A stretch of 39,167 bases of DNA, from positions 1-39,167 of the forward strand of contig CAIKAH010000029.1 in NCBI GenBank assembly GCA_903825355.1, written 5' to 3'. Shown here one piece after another: positions 7,289 through 16,327 of this stretch. A model generated the notes under the pieces. That model had not been told where the DNA came from. It searched no databases and saw only the letters and a list, made by a program, of their open reading frames with translations. The position numbers and the translations under genes are program-made. Source of the DNA: an uncultured bacterium. Its GTDB lineage: Bacteria; Babelota; Babeliae; Babelales; RVW-14. Position 1 is the first letter of the stretch. Every line of letters starts with the position of its first letter.

Positions 7289-7978
7289 ATGGATGAAATG
7301 CACCATACCGGCCCTCACGAGCATGGAGCCCTGGAACACCACCACTCCGTATTGAGCGAAATATTTTGTCATTTACCCTATGCTATTTTCTCCGTTGCGT
7401 TGAGTATGGTTTTTATGAGCCTTCTTGCCTTTTTACCTACCGGAGAGCAGCAGTACGGTGAAGCATGTTATCGCTTATTTCACAATTTCCATTTTTTGCA
7501 TATTTTATTTGCAGCCACTGGCACTATGTTGACGTTTCGTCGTTATTCAAAGAATCTTATTCTTGGTATTGTTGTTGGCTTTTTAGTTCCACTTCTTTTT
7601 TGTACTTTTTCTGATGCCGTGCTTCCCTATTTAGGTGGTCGTATGTTGCAACTTGATATGCATTTTCACTGGTGCTTGTTTTCCCACCTTGATATTGTGC
7701 TTCCTTTTCTTCTAGTTGGAATGCTTAATGGTTGGGTAATGAGTATGCATGGTAAAACACTTCAGATGTTTTATTCAGTTGGATTTCATGTGATGCATAT
7801 TTTTATAAGTGCGATGGCCTCTCTGGTTTATTTAGTCAGTTTTGGTCTTAGTGATTGGTATAGCTACATGGGTATTATATTTCTTTTCAAAATAGTAGCG
7901 GTGCTTATTCCTTGTACCCTTTCTGATATTGTTGTGCCAATGTTATTTGCTCGCTTAAACAAGGATGCTGCAGAATAA
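7289..7978 (+). CDS. Multi-pass membrane protein with His-rich N-terminus
   Basis: A 229-residue protein with about six membrane segments and an N-terminal tail rich in histidine (HHTGPHEHGALEHHHS, residues 5-20), a pattern often linked to divalent metal binding. Further histidines lie within the membrane part (NFHFLHILF, MHFHWCLFSHLD). I do not recognise the family. A strong GGAAGGA ribosome site precedes the ATG. Only 24 nt separate it from potA, so it is very likely the first gene of the polyamine transporter operon. It could be an accessory membrane component or an unrelated metal transporter that shares the promoter; nothing in the sequence settles this. Confidence 0.75.
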   Translation: MDEMHHTGPHEHGALEHHHSVLSEIFCHLPYAIFSVALSMVFMSLLAFLPTGEQQYGEACYRLFHNFHFLHILFAATGTMLTFRRYSKNLILGIVVGFLVPLLFCTFSDAVLPYLGGRMLQLDMHFHWCLFSHLDIVLPFLLVGMLNGWVMSMHGKTLQMFYSVGFHVMHIFISAMASLVYLVSFGLSDWYSYMGIIFLFKIVAVLIPCTLSDIVVPMLFARLNKDAAE

Positions 7979-8002
7979 AGGCCCTGCTTGCATAGGAGTT
8001 AC

Positions 8003-9094
8003 ATGAAATCAATCCGTCTTGAACGTGTTTCTAAATCATATCAAGGTGAACTTATTATTGATAACCTGAGCTTGGAAATTAAAGCAGGCCATTTTTTTGC
8101 GCTGCTTGGTCCAAGTGGATGTGGTAAAACTACTATTTTACGGCTGATAGCAGGTTTAGAGACAGTCGATTCGGGACGTATTTTCCTTGGTGATCAAGAG
8201 ATTACTCATGTGCCAATTTATGAGCGCAAAATTAATACCGTATTTCAGCAATATGCTCTATTCCCACATCTTTCAGTATTTGAAAATGTGGCGTACAGTA
8301 TGCGCATTAAACGGTTTACTACTGAAGTTATAAATGCCAAGGTTGCCGAAGCACTTAAGATGGTGCGTCTCTCTGGCTTTGAAGGTAAATATCCGCGGAA
8401 TCTTTCAGGCGGGCAGCAGCAGCGCGTTGCGTTAGCACGTGCATTGGTTGCTGAGCCCGATGTACTTCTTCTTGATGAGCCTCTTGCAGCACTTGATCTT
8501 AAGTTAAAAGAAGAGATGCTTACTGAGCTCAATCAGCTTCAAGATAAGTTAAAAACAACATTTGTCTATGTAACGCACGACCAATTTGAGGCACTAACCG
8601 TTGCTGACCAAATGGCAATTATGAGCCCCCAGGGTGATATTGAACAACAAGGCACGCCAAAAGAGATTTATGAGTTTCCTGTTTCTTGTTTCGCAGCGAC
8701 TTTTGTAGGCAATACTAATATCATTGAAGGTCGGTTGCATATTATCGATAAAGCATACCAAATTGAGGTAGAGGGCTTAGGTCTTTTTCATGTGTACGCT
8801 CCTACTGAAAAACTATGGATGATTCCCGGGTGCCGGTTATTTATGAGTGTGCGTCCTGAAAAAGTACTTATTACTAAAAAGCCTAAAGAAGGGTTTTCTA
8901 ATCATCTTCAAGGCAAGGTAACCGACATTATTTATTACGGTCGTTCAACGCAGTACCGTGTTCGCTTGCAAAATGGCCAGCATTTATTGGTGTTTGAGCA
9001 GAACGAAGAACATTTCCCTCAAGAAAGCATTGATTGGGATGATGAGGTGCATCTGTACTTTCAAAAAGAGAATGTCGTTTTGTTGGAGCATTAG
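8003..9094 (+). CDS. potA: Spermidine/putrescine ABC transporter ATPase PotA
   Basis: The ATP-hydrolysing subunit of the polyamine importer, acting at the inner face of the membrane. The sequence shows Walker A GPSGCGKTT (36-44), the Q-loop FQQYALFPH (81-89), signature LSGGQQQR (134-141), Walker B VLLLDEPLAALD (154-165) and the switch histidine in VTHDQFEA. A C-terminal TOBE domain (about 230-363, with MSVRPEKVLI) follows. Start ATG 8003 is set by AGGAG at 7994-7998; an upstream in-frame TTG at 7988 is less likely. Length 363 matches PotA (about 378). It is followed without a gap by potB, potC and potD, which supports polyamine rather than iron or molybdate specificity. Confidence 0.93.
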   Translation: MKSIRLERVSKSYQGELIIDNLSLEIKAGHFFALLGPSGCGKTTILRLIAGLETVDSGRIFLGDQEITHVPIYERKINTVFQQYALFPHLSVFENVAYSMRIKRFTTEVINAKVAEALKMVRLSGFEGKYPRNLSGGQQQRVALARALVAEPDVLLLDEPLAALDLKLKEEMLTELNQLQDKLKTTFVYVTHDQFEALTVADQMAIMSPQGDIEQQGTPKEIYEFPVSCFAATFVGNTNIIEGRLHIIDKAYQIEVEGLGLFHVYAPTEKLWMIPGCRLFMSVRPEKVLITKKPKEGFSNHLQGKVTDIIYYGRSTQYRVRLQNGQHLLVFEQNEEHFPQESIDWDDEVHLYFQKENVVLLEH

Positions 9095-10021
9095 ATGAGC
9101 ATGAAAGCATTTCGTAAAATTTTTGCAGACGAGCTCTCATTTGTCTTTTCTTGTCCTGCAATTCTCTGGCAGAGCGTCTTTTTGTATGTCCCCTTTCTTT
9201 TGCTTGTAGGGTATAGTATCACTGATTTTAATGAGACAACTGGGACATGGTTTTTGACCTTAGCCTATTACAAGCAAATTTTTGCTTCGCTCTATATTCA
9301 GATTATTTTCCGTTCATTTTTTTTAGCAGCGCTCACGGCGGCAATTTGTTTTGCCATAGCATATCCGGTTGCATATTTTTTAGCGCTTAAAGTACCAAAA
9401 CGATTCAAAACTATTTTACTTTTTACGCTTATTTTCCCATCGTGGACTAGCTTAATTGTACAGGTATATGCCTGGTTTTTTTTGCTCGAGCAAAACGGCA
9501 TTATTAGCACCGTTTTACGCTTCTTTCATCTTATTTCTCCTACCCAGCATTTGCTTAACAATTATTTTACTATTGTGCTTGGTATGGTTTCGTGTTTTTT
9601 ACCATTTATGATTTTGCCTATTTATGCAGTGTTGGAAAAAATGGAAAAACACTATCTTGAATCGTCTGCTGATTTAGGAGCGAATCGTTTTGAGACATTT
9701 CGTCGTGTTATTTTTCCTATGTCATTGCCAGGAGTCTATGCAGGAGTAATGCTTGTTTTTATTCCCTCTTTCGGTGAATTTGCGATCCCTACGCTTCTTG
9801 GCGGAGCAAAGTATATTTTTTGGGGTTCTGCAATAGTTGATAAATTTTTGCGTTCACGTGATTGGCGATTGGGCTCAGCATTAGTGATTGTTGGTATTAT
9901 GTTGCCGGTATTGCTTACAGGAATAGTGTATGTTTTTAAAAAAATACGTATTTATCTGGCTACACGCAAAAGTAAGCAATATGCAGATTATTTGAGTGCA
10001 CATAAAGAACTTTGGGGATAG
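9095..10021 (+). CDS. potB: Spermidine/putrescine ABC transporter permease PotB
   Basis: First of two permease subunits of the polyamine importer. The 308-residue protein has about six membrane helices and the cytoplasmic EAA loop that contacts the ATPase, seen as ESSADLGANRFETFRRVIFPMSLPG (about 188-212), in which the usual EAA reads ESSADLGA. The start ATG directly follows the potA stop codon, with GGAG 6 nt upstream, so translation is probably coupled. The domain order and length are those of PotB (about 285). The alternative, a generic PotB-like permease for another cationic substrate, cannot be excluded. Confidence 0.92.
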   Translation: MSMKAFRKIFADELSFVFSCPAILWQSVFLYVPFLLLVGYSITDFNETTGTWFLTLAYYKQIFASLYIQIIFRSFFLAALTAAICFAIAYPVAYFLALKVPKRFKTILLFTLIFPSWTSLIVQVYAWFFLLEQNGIISTVLRFFHLISPTQHLLNNYFTIVLGMVSCFLPFMILPIYAVLEKMEKHYLESSADLGANRFETFRRVIFPMSLPGVYAGVMLVFIPSFGEFAIPTLLGGAKYIFWGSAIVDKFLRSRDWRLGSALVIVGIMLPVLLTGIVYVFKKIRIYLATRKSKQYADYLSAHKELWG

Positions 10022-10024
10022 GTA

Positions 10025-10822
10025 ATGGTTGAAAATAGAAAATATATGGGACAGTTTTTTATGCCTATCATGGTGGCCATAGCATATCTTTTTTTGTATT
10101 TACCTATTTTTGTATTGGTCCTTTTTTCTTTTAATGACGCAAATTGTTCTGTTGCCTGGGCTGGTTTTTCACTCAAATGGTATCAAAAACTAGTGAGCTC
10201 TCCAGAAATATTAGATGCACTCCAAGCATCCCTGATTGTCGCTCTATCAACAACGTTTCTGAGCTTGCTGATAGGTACTTGCTTTATTGTAGCTAGTAGA
10301 TGGGGTGGGCGGGCTTCGCTCTTTTCTAACTTATTTTATGTGAATATTTTGTTGCCTGAAATTGTTTTAGCAATTGGTATTTTGAGCATTTTTACCTTTT
10401 TTCAGCTGCCGCTTGGCTATGGCAGCTTGATTGCAGGGCATACGCTGTTAGGTCTTGGTTTTGTAATACCTATTGTACGAGCTCGATTTTGTGAATTGGA
10501 CCCTGTTCTTACCGAGGCATCGCTTGATATGGGTGCTACTTATTGGCAAACATTTCTACATGTTCTCATTCCCTTGCTTATGCCATCGCTGCTTGCATCA
10601 GGATTATTAGTATTTACACTTTCTATGGATGATTTTTTAATTTCGTTTTTCTGTTCGGGCCCTACGGTACAAACACTTTCTGTTTATGTCTACTCCATGA
10701 TTCGTACAGGGGTTGATCCGATGATTAACGCAATATCAACGTGTTTTTTGGTGATTAGTAGCTTGTTGGTCTTTTTGCTCTGTTCACTAAAAATTGTTGA
10801 TCAGGTGCTTGGCCATGATTGA
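10025..10822 (+). CDS. potC: Spermidine/putrescine ABC transporter permease PotC
   Basis: Second permease subunit (265 residues, six membrane helices). The EAA loop is TEASLDMGATYWQTFLHVLIP (split here as TEASLDMGATYW and QTFLHVLIP, about 159-179). LSMDDFLISFFCSGP is typical for PotC. A GGGGAT ribosome site lies just before the ATG, 3 nt after potB. The 3' end overlaps the start of potD by 8 nt. With PotB it forms the transmembrane channel of the importer. Confidence 0.92.
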   Translation: MVENRKYMGQFFMPIMVAIAYLFLYLPIFVLVLFSFNDANCSVAWAGFSLKWYQKLVSSPEILDALQASLIVALSTTFLSLLIGTCFIVASRWGGRASLFSNLFYVNILLPEIVLAIGILSIFTFFQLPLGYGSLIAGHTLLGLGFVIPIVRARFCELDPVLTEASLDMGATYWQTFLHVLIPLLMPSLLASGLLVFTLSMDDFLISFFCSGPTVQTLSVYVYSMIRTGVDPMINAISTCFLVISSLLVFLLCSLKIVDQVLGHD

Positions 10823-11951
10823 ACAATTAGCTTTATTATTTGGCCGTAGTCATCGTGTGGTGCGACGTGCAATAATTGTTGTTTGCTATCTGTTGGTACT
10901 CGCAACTGCCTTGTATTTACCGTTGTTATTTGATCACTTTCGCAGCCAAAAAACCTTGAATGTGTATGCGTTTACCGAGACTTTTAGCCCTCAGGCGTTA
11001 GAGCGGTTTGAGAAAAAAACAGGTATTAAAGTTAATATGACCTACGCGGAGCTTGACGAAGAAATAGGTGCAAAATTTTCTATAAATGCTGGCGCAGGCT
11101 ACGATGTGGTTAATGTATCAGATTTTATGGTTCATTTTCTTGCTAATAAAGGGTACTTGCAACCACTTAATAAAAGTAAGATTAAAGGCATAGACCGCCT
11201 TGATGCACGCTTGATGGCGCATACTTACGACAAGGCTAATCATTACAGTTTGCCCCATAAATGGTTTATGTATGGGCTTATTTATGATAAAGAATTTTTT
11301 AATGTTTCTCCTGATGAAATGAGTTTGAAAATGATTTTTGAAGATCCTGTATTGCTTTGCAAGCAAGGAATAGTCAGAAATCCTTATCGCATTTGTATGC
11401 TAGCGTCTCCCCTCGATGCATATTTTATGACAATGCTCTATGCATTTAATCGAGTTGATTGGTTTACTCCTAGCGAGCTTGATGAGGTTGCTAGTCTACT
11501 CATTAAGCAGAAACAATGGGTAGAGTGTTATTCCTTTAATTCAGTCGAATATTTTTTGCTCTCCGGGATTGTTCCTATAGCGCTTACTGCAAGTAATTTT
11601 ATCCGCAAAATTTGGGAAAGCAGTGATCGTTTTGATTTCGCCATTCCTAAAGAAGGAGGTATTATTATTATTGAAAATCTCGTTATTCCTGCAGTAAGTA
11701 AAAAAAGTGAATTAGCCCATCAATTTATTGAATTTATGCTTTCAGATGAAATAGCAACCTTGAATAGTGAAGCTTATGGATGGACGTCTTCAAACTGTAT
11801 TGCCCAAAAAATACTTGATGAAGAGCATAGTGACAAAAAATCGCATCTGTTTCCAAGCAAGGAAATTTTTCAGCGCTTACAGATTCCTCTGTTTAATTCG
11901 TATGCTCGACAATGTGCTGATAATGCATGGCTTCGTGTCAGCTGTGCTTAA
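10815..11951 (+). CDS. potD: Polyamine-binding protein PotD, membrane-anchored
   Basis: The substrate-binding component of the polyamine importer. The 378-residue protein starts with an uncleaved-looking membrane segment (AIIVVCYLLVLATALYLPLL) rather than a classical signal peptide or lipobox. A PotD-like two-lobed binding fold follows: LNVYAFTETFSPQALERFEK, then YDVVNVSDFMVHFLANKGYL and an aromatic-rich HKWFMYGLIYD segment. ATG 10815 is chosen because it overlaps potC by 8 nt and has an AGGTG site; an in-frame TTG at 10794 is unlikely. The trailing segment ENLVIPAVSKKSELAHQFIEF is a typical PotD signature. Exact polyamine preference cannot be read from the sequence. Confidence 0.9.
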   Translation: MIEQLALLFGRSHRVVRRAIIVVCYLLVLATALYLPLLFDHFRSQKTLNVYAFTETFSPQALERFEKKTGIKVNMTYAELDEEIGAKFSINAGAGYDVVNVSDFMVHFLANKGYLQPLNKSKIKGIDRLDARLMAHTYDKANHYSLPHKWFMYGLIYDKEFFNVSPDEMSLKMIFEDPVLLCKQGIVRNPYRICMLASPLDAYFMTMLYAFNRVDWFTPSELDEVASLLIKQKQWVECYSFNSVEYFLLSGIVPIALTASNFIRKIWESSDRFDFAIPKEGGIIIIENLVIPAVSKKSELAHQFIEFMLSDEIATLNSEAYGWTSSNCIAQKILDEEHSDKKSHLFPSKEIFQRLQIPLFNSYARQCADNAWLRVSCA

Positions 11952-11967
11952 ATTTGTGATTTAAGCA
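11945..11967 (+). terminator. Stem-loop over the potD stop codon
   Basis: TGCTTAAAT and ATTTAAGCA form a perfect 9-bp stem with a 5-nt loop, overlapping the potD stop codon. It is AT-rich and lacks a T-run, so it may stabilise the mRNA 3' end or weakly separate the pot operon from the signal peptidase gene rather than act as a classical terminator. Confidence 0.3.
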
Positions 11968-12013
11968 GCCAGGTAGTATGCTTACAAAATAAGTTTTTCT
12001 TAAGGGGATATAA

Positions 12014-13225
12014 ATGAAAACATTACGGGATAAAGTAAAAGCGCTTATTGATTTGTACCAGTTACGCAGGCAATCATTTCGACAAGTTGTCGCGGGATTG
12101 CGAACATTAACGCCGTGGGGAACAACCAAACTACGCAATAAAGGCAAAGCATTACTTGATAATGCAGATATGCTTTCGCATGAAATTGCACAGGGGATTG
12201 TTGTAACAGCTGAAGGTGGCATGACTGATGCTACGCTCCGTAGGCGTTATCGTAAGCTTAAAAAGGTATATAAAGCATTACATGAAATGAGCAAACCTTG
12301 GTGGCGACAATGGCTTGAGGCAGTGGGCATAGCCTTGTTCTTAGCACTTTTTTTGCGCAATTTTGTATTTGGTTTGTACCATGTCCCATCAGAATCAGCC
12401 GAGACAACCATCTTAGTTGGTGATCGTATTTGGGGCAATAAAATGGCTTACTTCTTCCAAAATGTAAAACGTGGTGAGCTAGTTATTTTTGATGATCCCC
12501 AATTTGATATTGATCGTTCAAGCACTTTCCATTATTACTGGCAGCGATATGTGGGTTTTCCTGTACCAATGCTAGGATTAAAGATGGGGCCAGCGAATTG
12601 GGTTAAGCGTGTTATTGCTGTTCCGGGTGATACCATTGAAGGTCGTGTAGAGAATGGCAAAACGGTTGTATATTTAAATGGTAAACAGCTTGAAGAGCCG
12701 TATGTAAATAGATTTCCCCTTGTCCACATGGAAAGAGAACATGGTTTTGTGCCTTTTTCATCATTTGGACCATTTATGGTTCCTGATTTCTTGAAAAAGA
12801 GTAAGCGTATTGTGCGTCGCTCTTATGATGTGAATGTAGCGCCAGAAATGCAGCCATATTATAAAATAACTGCTGACAACATTGTTCGTGATCCTTTAAC
12901 TGGTAGCCCTATTTTTGATGAAGCGTTTACTCCTACAGTGCGTGATTATCAAGGTAGCATAGCAGATGTCTTTGGTCCGTTTGTAGTCCCTGAAAAAAAA
13001 TACTGGGTAATGGGTGATAATCGTAAAAACAGTGGTGATAGCCGTATGTGGCTGTTTTTAGATGAAGAACTTATTCATGGTCGGGCTAGTGTCATTATTC
13101 ATTCTCTTGATAGCGATGAAGCGTTTTGGCTGTTTGATTTAATCAAGCACCCGATTGATTTCTGGACAAAAATTGTACGTTGGAATCGCTTTGGTACGGT
13201 GCTTAAGAGTGCCGAGATTAAATAG
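12014..13225 (+). CDS. lepB: Signal peptidase I (paralog 1, long N-terminal extension)
   Basis: Cleaves signal peptides from exported proteins at the outer face of the inner membrane using a Ser/Lys dyad. The catalytic serine is S128 in VPSESAETTILVGD, the lysine K198 in WVKRVIAVPGDTIEG, and box E is GDNRKNSGDSR (334-344). One membrane segment (about 102-120) precedes the catalytic domain. Unlike typical enzymes, about 100 mostly basic, helical residues precede it, and the residue after the catalytic Ser, normally Met, is Ala followed by Glu. AAGGGG gives a good ribosome site. A paralog with the same change follows directly downstream, so the variation is ancestral to both rather than random decay. 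Confidence 0.92.
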   Translation: MKTLRDKVKALIDLYQLRRQSFRQVVAGLRTLTPWGTTKLRNKGKALLDNADMLSHEIAQGIVVTAEGGMTDATLRRRYRKLKKVYKALHEMSKPWWRQWLEAVGIALFLALFLRNFVFGLYHVPSESAETTILVGDRIWGNKMAYFFQNVKRGELVIFDDPQFDIDRSSTFHYYWQRYVGFPVPMLGLKMGPANWVKRVIAVPGDTIEGRVENGKTVVYLNGKQLEEPYVNRFPLVHMEREHGFVPFSSFGPFMVPDFLKKSKRIVRRSYDVNVAPEMQPYYKITADNIVRDPLTGSPIFDEAFTPTVRDYQGSIADVFGPFVVPEKKYWVMGDNRKNSGDSRMWLFLDEELIHGRASVIIHSLDSDEAFWLFDLIKHPIDFWTKIVRWNRFGTVLKSAEIK

Positions 13226-13262
13226 CGATTTAAGGTTGTGATAGTCGAAAATCAGGATAAAG

Positions 13263-13314
13263 CCCGCTGATCCTGAGCTTGTCGAAGGAATACCCCTAGG
13301 GGTGTAAGAGCGGG
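13263..13314 (+). repeat. Dispersed palindromic repeat, copy 5
   Basis: A 52-bp element with outer stem CCCGCT (13263-13268) / AGCGGG (13309-13314), the core TCCTGAGCTTGTCGAAGG and an inner perfect palindrome ACCCCTAGGGGT (13292-13303). It is the only unpaired copy in the window and sits between the two signal peptidase genes. Confidence 0.85.
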
Positions 13315-13334
13315 AGCTAGCGAAATTATAAAAA

Positions 13335-14318
13335 ATGAGTTTATTTTCGAAAAAAACTAAACATGCCAGTGTGCAGCCGCCAAAACCACAATGGCGGCTG
13401 TGGCTTGAAAATATTGTTATTCCTTTGTTGCTTGTCTTAGTGGTACGCAATAATCCTATTTTTGGTTGGTATCAGGTACCATCAGGGTCCGCAGAACCAA
13501 ACCTACTTGTTGGGGATCGTATTTGGGGTAATCGCTTAGCATATCGTTACGATACTATTAAGCGTGGAGATTTAGCTATTTTTGATGATCCTTACTTTAC
13601 TTTTGCTCCGGCAGGAACATTCAAATACTATTGGCAGCGTTATGTGGGGCTGCCCCTGTCCATATTCGGGCTAGGTGCAGGTGCCGATAGCTGGGTAAAA
13701 CGAGTGATTGCAATACCTGGCGATACTATCGAGGGGCGTGTGGAGAGAGGGAAAACAGTAGTATATTTAAATGGTAAGAAGCTTGAAGAGCGGTATGTTA
13801 ATCGCTTGCCACTTATTTATGCAGAAAAAAAAGCAGGGTTATTTCCGTTTGGTCATCTTGGGCCTATTCCGGTGCCAGATTTTTTACAATATAAATCGCG
13901 GTTTAGCAAATATGTCTTCGACCCTGCATTTCCACTTGATCAACAACCATACTATAAATTAAAACCAGAAGAAGTGCTTAAAAGTCCCTTAACCGGGGAA
14001 CCGCTCTTAGATTATGCGTTTACCCCAACGCTGTGTGATGATTATGGATCAACTATTGACGCCTTTGGTCCATTTACAGTGCCGCCAGGTAAATATTGGG
14101 TAATGGGAGACAATCGTAAAAATAGCGGCGATAGCCGCATGTGGTTGTTCTTAGATGAAAAAAAGATTTGTGGCCGAGCTGCACTTATTATGTACTCGCT
14201 TGATAGCCAAGAAGCATTTTGGGGTATCGATTTATTTAAGCACCCAATAGATTTTTGGACAAAAATTGTGCGCTGGACTCGCTGTGGAAAGTTATTGCCA
14301 AAAGTTGATGTTGAATAG
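13335..14318 (+). CDS. lepB: Signal peptidase I (paralog 2)
   Basis: A 327-residue second signal peptidase, close in length to E. coli LepB (324) and clearly paralogous to the gene upstream (shared TIEGRV, VYLNGK, GDNRKNSGDSR, DFWTKIVRW). The membrane segment is about 25-38. The catalytic Ser is S52 in VPSGSAEPNLLVGD, the lysine K122 in WVKRVIAIPGDTIEG, and box E is at about 258-268. As in its neighbour, Met after the catalytic Ser is replaced by Ala-Glu. It lacks the long N-terminal extension. No clear ribosome site is seen; the palindromic repeat lies in the 109-bp gap. Tandem duplication followed by divergence of substrate range is the simplest reading. Confidence 0.92.
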   Translation: MSLFSKKTKHASVQPPKPQWRLWLENIVIPLLLVLVVRNNPIFGWYQVPSGSAEPNLLVGDRIWGNRLAYRYDTIKRGDLAIFDDPYFTFAPAGTFKYYWQRYVGLPLSIFGLGAGADSWVKRVIAIPGDTIEGRVERGKTVVYLNGKKLEERYVNRLPLIYAEKKAGLFPFGHLGPIPVPDFLQYKSRFSKYVFDPAFPLDQQPYYKLKPEEVLKSPLTGEPLLDYAFTPTLCDDYGSTIDAFGPFTVPPGKYWVMGDNRKNSGDSRMWLFLDEKKICGRAALIMYSLDSQEAFWGIDLFKHPIDFWTKIVRWTRCGKLLPKVDVE

Positions 14319-14354
14319 CAATTAACAACACGAACAAACCAAAGAAGAGTAACT

Positions 14355-16301
14355 ATGAAAAAAACATTTTATATCACAACCCCGATTTATTATCCGAACG
14401 CAAAACCTCATCTTGGTACCTTGTATTCAACACTTTTGGCAGATGTTGCTGCTCGCTGGTATAAACTATTACATGGACAAGATACGTTCATGCTAACAGG
14501 GACGGATGAGCATGGGCAAAAGATTCAAGAAAAAGCAGAATCAGAAAAAATGACACCAAAGGCTTTTGTAGATGGTATTGTGCCAACATACCAACAGTTA
14601 TGGAAATTGTATGGTATAGAGTATTCTCGCTTTATTCGTACCACCGATACTGACCATGAATATGGGGTAACTGAGTGGATAAAAAAGCTTGTTGCGCAAG
14701 GTGATATTTATAAAGGTGCATATGAAGGCTGGTACTGTGTGCCCGATGAAACGTTTGTGAATATTGGCAGTGAGCCATTGACTGATGCATCAGGGGCTTA
14801 TTTGTGTCCTACCTGTAAGCGCGGACTAAAGCAGCTTTCCGAAGAGAGCTATTCATTTAAACTTTCTGCGTACGCGGATAAATTACTTGCTTTTTATGAA
14901 GCAAATCCAGATTTTATTACTCCAAAAGAGCGTATGAATGAAGTGGTTTCCTTTGTTAAATCAGGGCTTAAGGATTTAAGTCTTTCACGTAAAACGATTA
15001 CGTGGGGGATTCCATTTCCCAGTGACCCAGATCATGTGGTTTATGTATGGGCAGATGCGCTTAACAACTATTTGACAGGTGTAGGGTACCAGAATGATGC
15101 AGCAGAGGCGCAAGCGTTGTTTGCTCGCTGTTGGCCAGCAGATGCGCATGTTATGGCAAAAGACATTGTGCGTTTTCATGCAGTTTACTGGCCTGCCTTT
15201 TTGATGGCTGCGGGCTTGCCGCTTCCTAAGAAATTAGTGGTTCATGGCTATATTCTTGCGGGTGACGCAAAGATGTCAAAATCATTAGGAAATACCCTCG
15301 ATCCGCACAAGCTTGCTGAATGGTATGGCACTGAACAAATTCGTTATTACCTTACACGCCAAATGGCGATTACACATGATGGTATGTTTGATCTTAGAGA
15401 TTTAGAAGATCGTTTGAATGCAGACCTAGCAAATAGCCTTGGTAACTTGCTAAATCGTATTACCACTCTTGCTGTCAATAATAATTATACTACCGTCAAA
15501 GCCCCAGTTCCGCTTGAGGCACGCTCTGAAGCATTGAAAATGCGCACGACAGAGGCGTATCGCTTGATGTCTGATGAAATGGATAAGTATTTTTATCACA
15601 CAGCATTAGCCGAAGCGTGGAAACTGATTGCTGCTGTCAATGCTTATGTGCATGAATTGCAGCCATGGAAATTGGTGAAGGATAACCGCCCACTATTTGA
15701 AGAATGTATTGCTGTAGCGTGCAATGCGTTGCGTGTTGTTGGGCTTGTCTTGTGGCCGGTAATGCCAACAAAAATGGAAGAGTTGCTTGCATCAATTGGT
15801 GTTTCTGTTCAGTGGGGTTTTAATTATGATCAACAGTTGCGGCATGATTTGTGGGAGCACGTTTTTAAAATAGTTAAAACTGATAAAATTCTGTTTATGC
15901 GTCCGGAATCACATTTACAAGAAATTGAAGCACCTGCAACAACTGCAGTAGAAGAAAAATTAGCTATGCAAATACCAGAAATTAGTATCGACGACGTAGT
16001 GAAGGTGCATCTTGTGGCAGGAACAATTACCGACTGCAAGCCAGTACCAAATTCAGATAAGTTGTTGTGCTTGCAAGTAGATGCTGGTGAGTATGGTAAG
16101 CGTCAAATTCTTTCCGGAGTAGCCAAAGATCTAAAACCAGAAGAGCTTGTTGGTCGGCAAGGAATCTTTATTGCTAATCTTAAGCCACGTAAAATGGCAG
16201 GCATGATGTCAGAAGGAATGATGCTTTATGCTTATGATGCAGATGGCAAAAATAAACTTGCTACTGTTGATGGCGCAGCAAATGGGAAGCGTGTGCAATA
16301 G
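14355..16301 (+). CDS. metG: Methionyl-tRNA synthetase with C-terminal tRNA-binding domain
   Basis: Charges tRNA-Met with methionine in the cytoplasm. This class I synthetase has its HIGH-type motif as HLGT (19-22, with Thr in the last position), a zinc-type knuckle CPTC (151-154), and KMSKS (306-310, in DAKMSKSLGN). An anticodon-binding helical domain follows, with a C-terminal EMAP-II/Trbp111-like domain (about 555-648, including LVAGTITDCKPVPNSDKL and LKPRKMAGMMSEGM) that serves dimerisation and tRNA binding. The 648-residue length matches the bacterial two-domain form. It starts 36 nt after the second signal peptidase gene and probably shares its transcript. Confidence 0.96.
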   Translation: MKKTFYITTPIYYPNAKPHLGTLYSTLLADVAARWYKLLHGQDTFMLTGTDEHGQKIQEKAESEKMTPKAFVDGIVPTYQQLWKLYGIEYSRFIRTTDTDHEYGVTEWIKKLVAQGDIYKGAYEGWYCVPDETFVNIGSEPLTDASGAYLCPTCKRGLKQLSEESYSFKLSAYADKLLAFYEANPDFITPKERMNEVVSFVKSGLKDLSLSRKTITWGIPFPSDPDHVVYVWADALNNYLTGVGYQNDAAEAQALFARCWPADAHVMAKDIVRFHAVYWPAFLMAAGLPLPKKLVVHGYILAGDAKMSKSLGNTLDPHKLAEWYGTEQIRYYLTRQMAITHDGMFDLRDLEDRLNADLANSLGNLLNRITTLAVNNNYTTVKAPVPLEARSEALKMRTTEAYRLMSDEMDKYFYHTALAEAWKLIAAVNAYVHELQPWKLVKDNRPLFEECIAVACNALRVVGLVLWPVMPTKMEELLASIGVSVQWGFNYDQQLRHDLWEHVFKIVKTDKILFMRPESHLQEIEAPATTAVEEKLAMQIPEISIDDVVKVHLVAGTITDCKPVPNSDKLLCLQVDAGEYGKRQILSGVAKDLKPEELVGRQGIFIANLKPRKMAGMMSEGMMLYAYDADGKNKLATVDGAANGKRVQ

Positions 16302-16327
16302 CACTATTTTTAAAAGAGAAATCTTTT

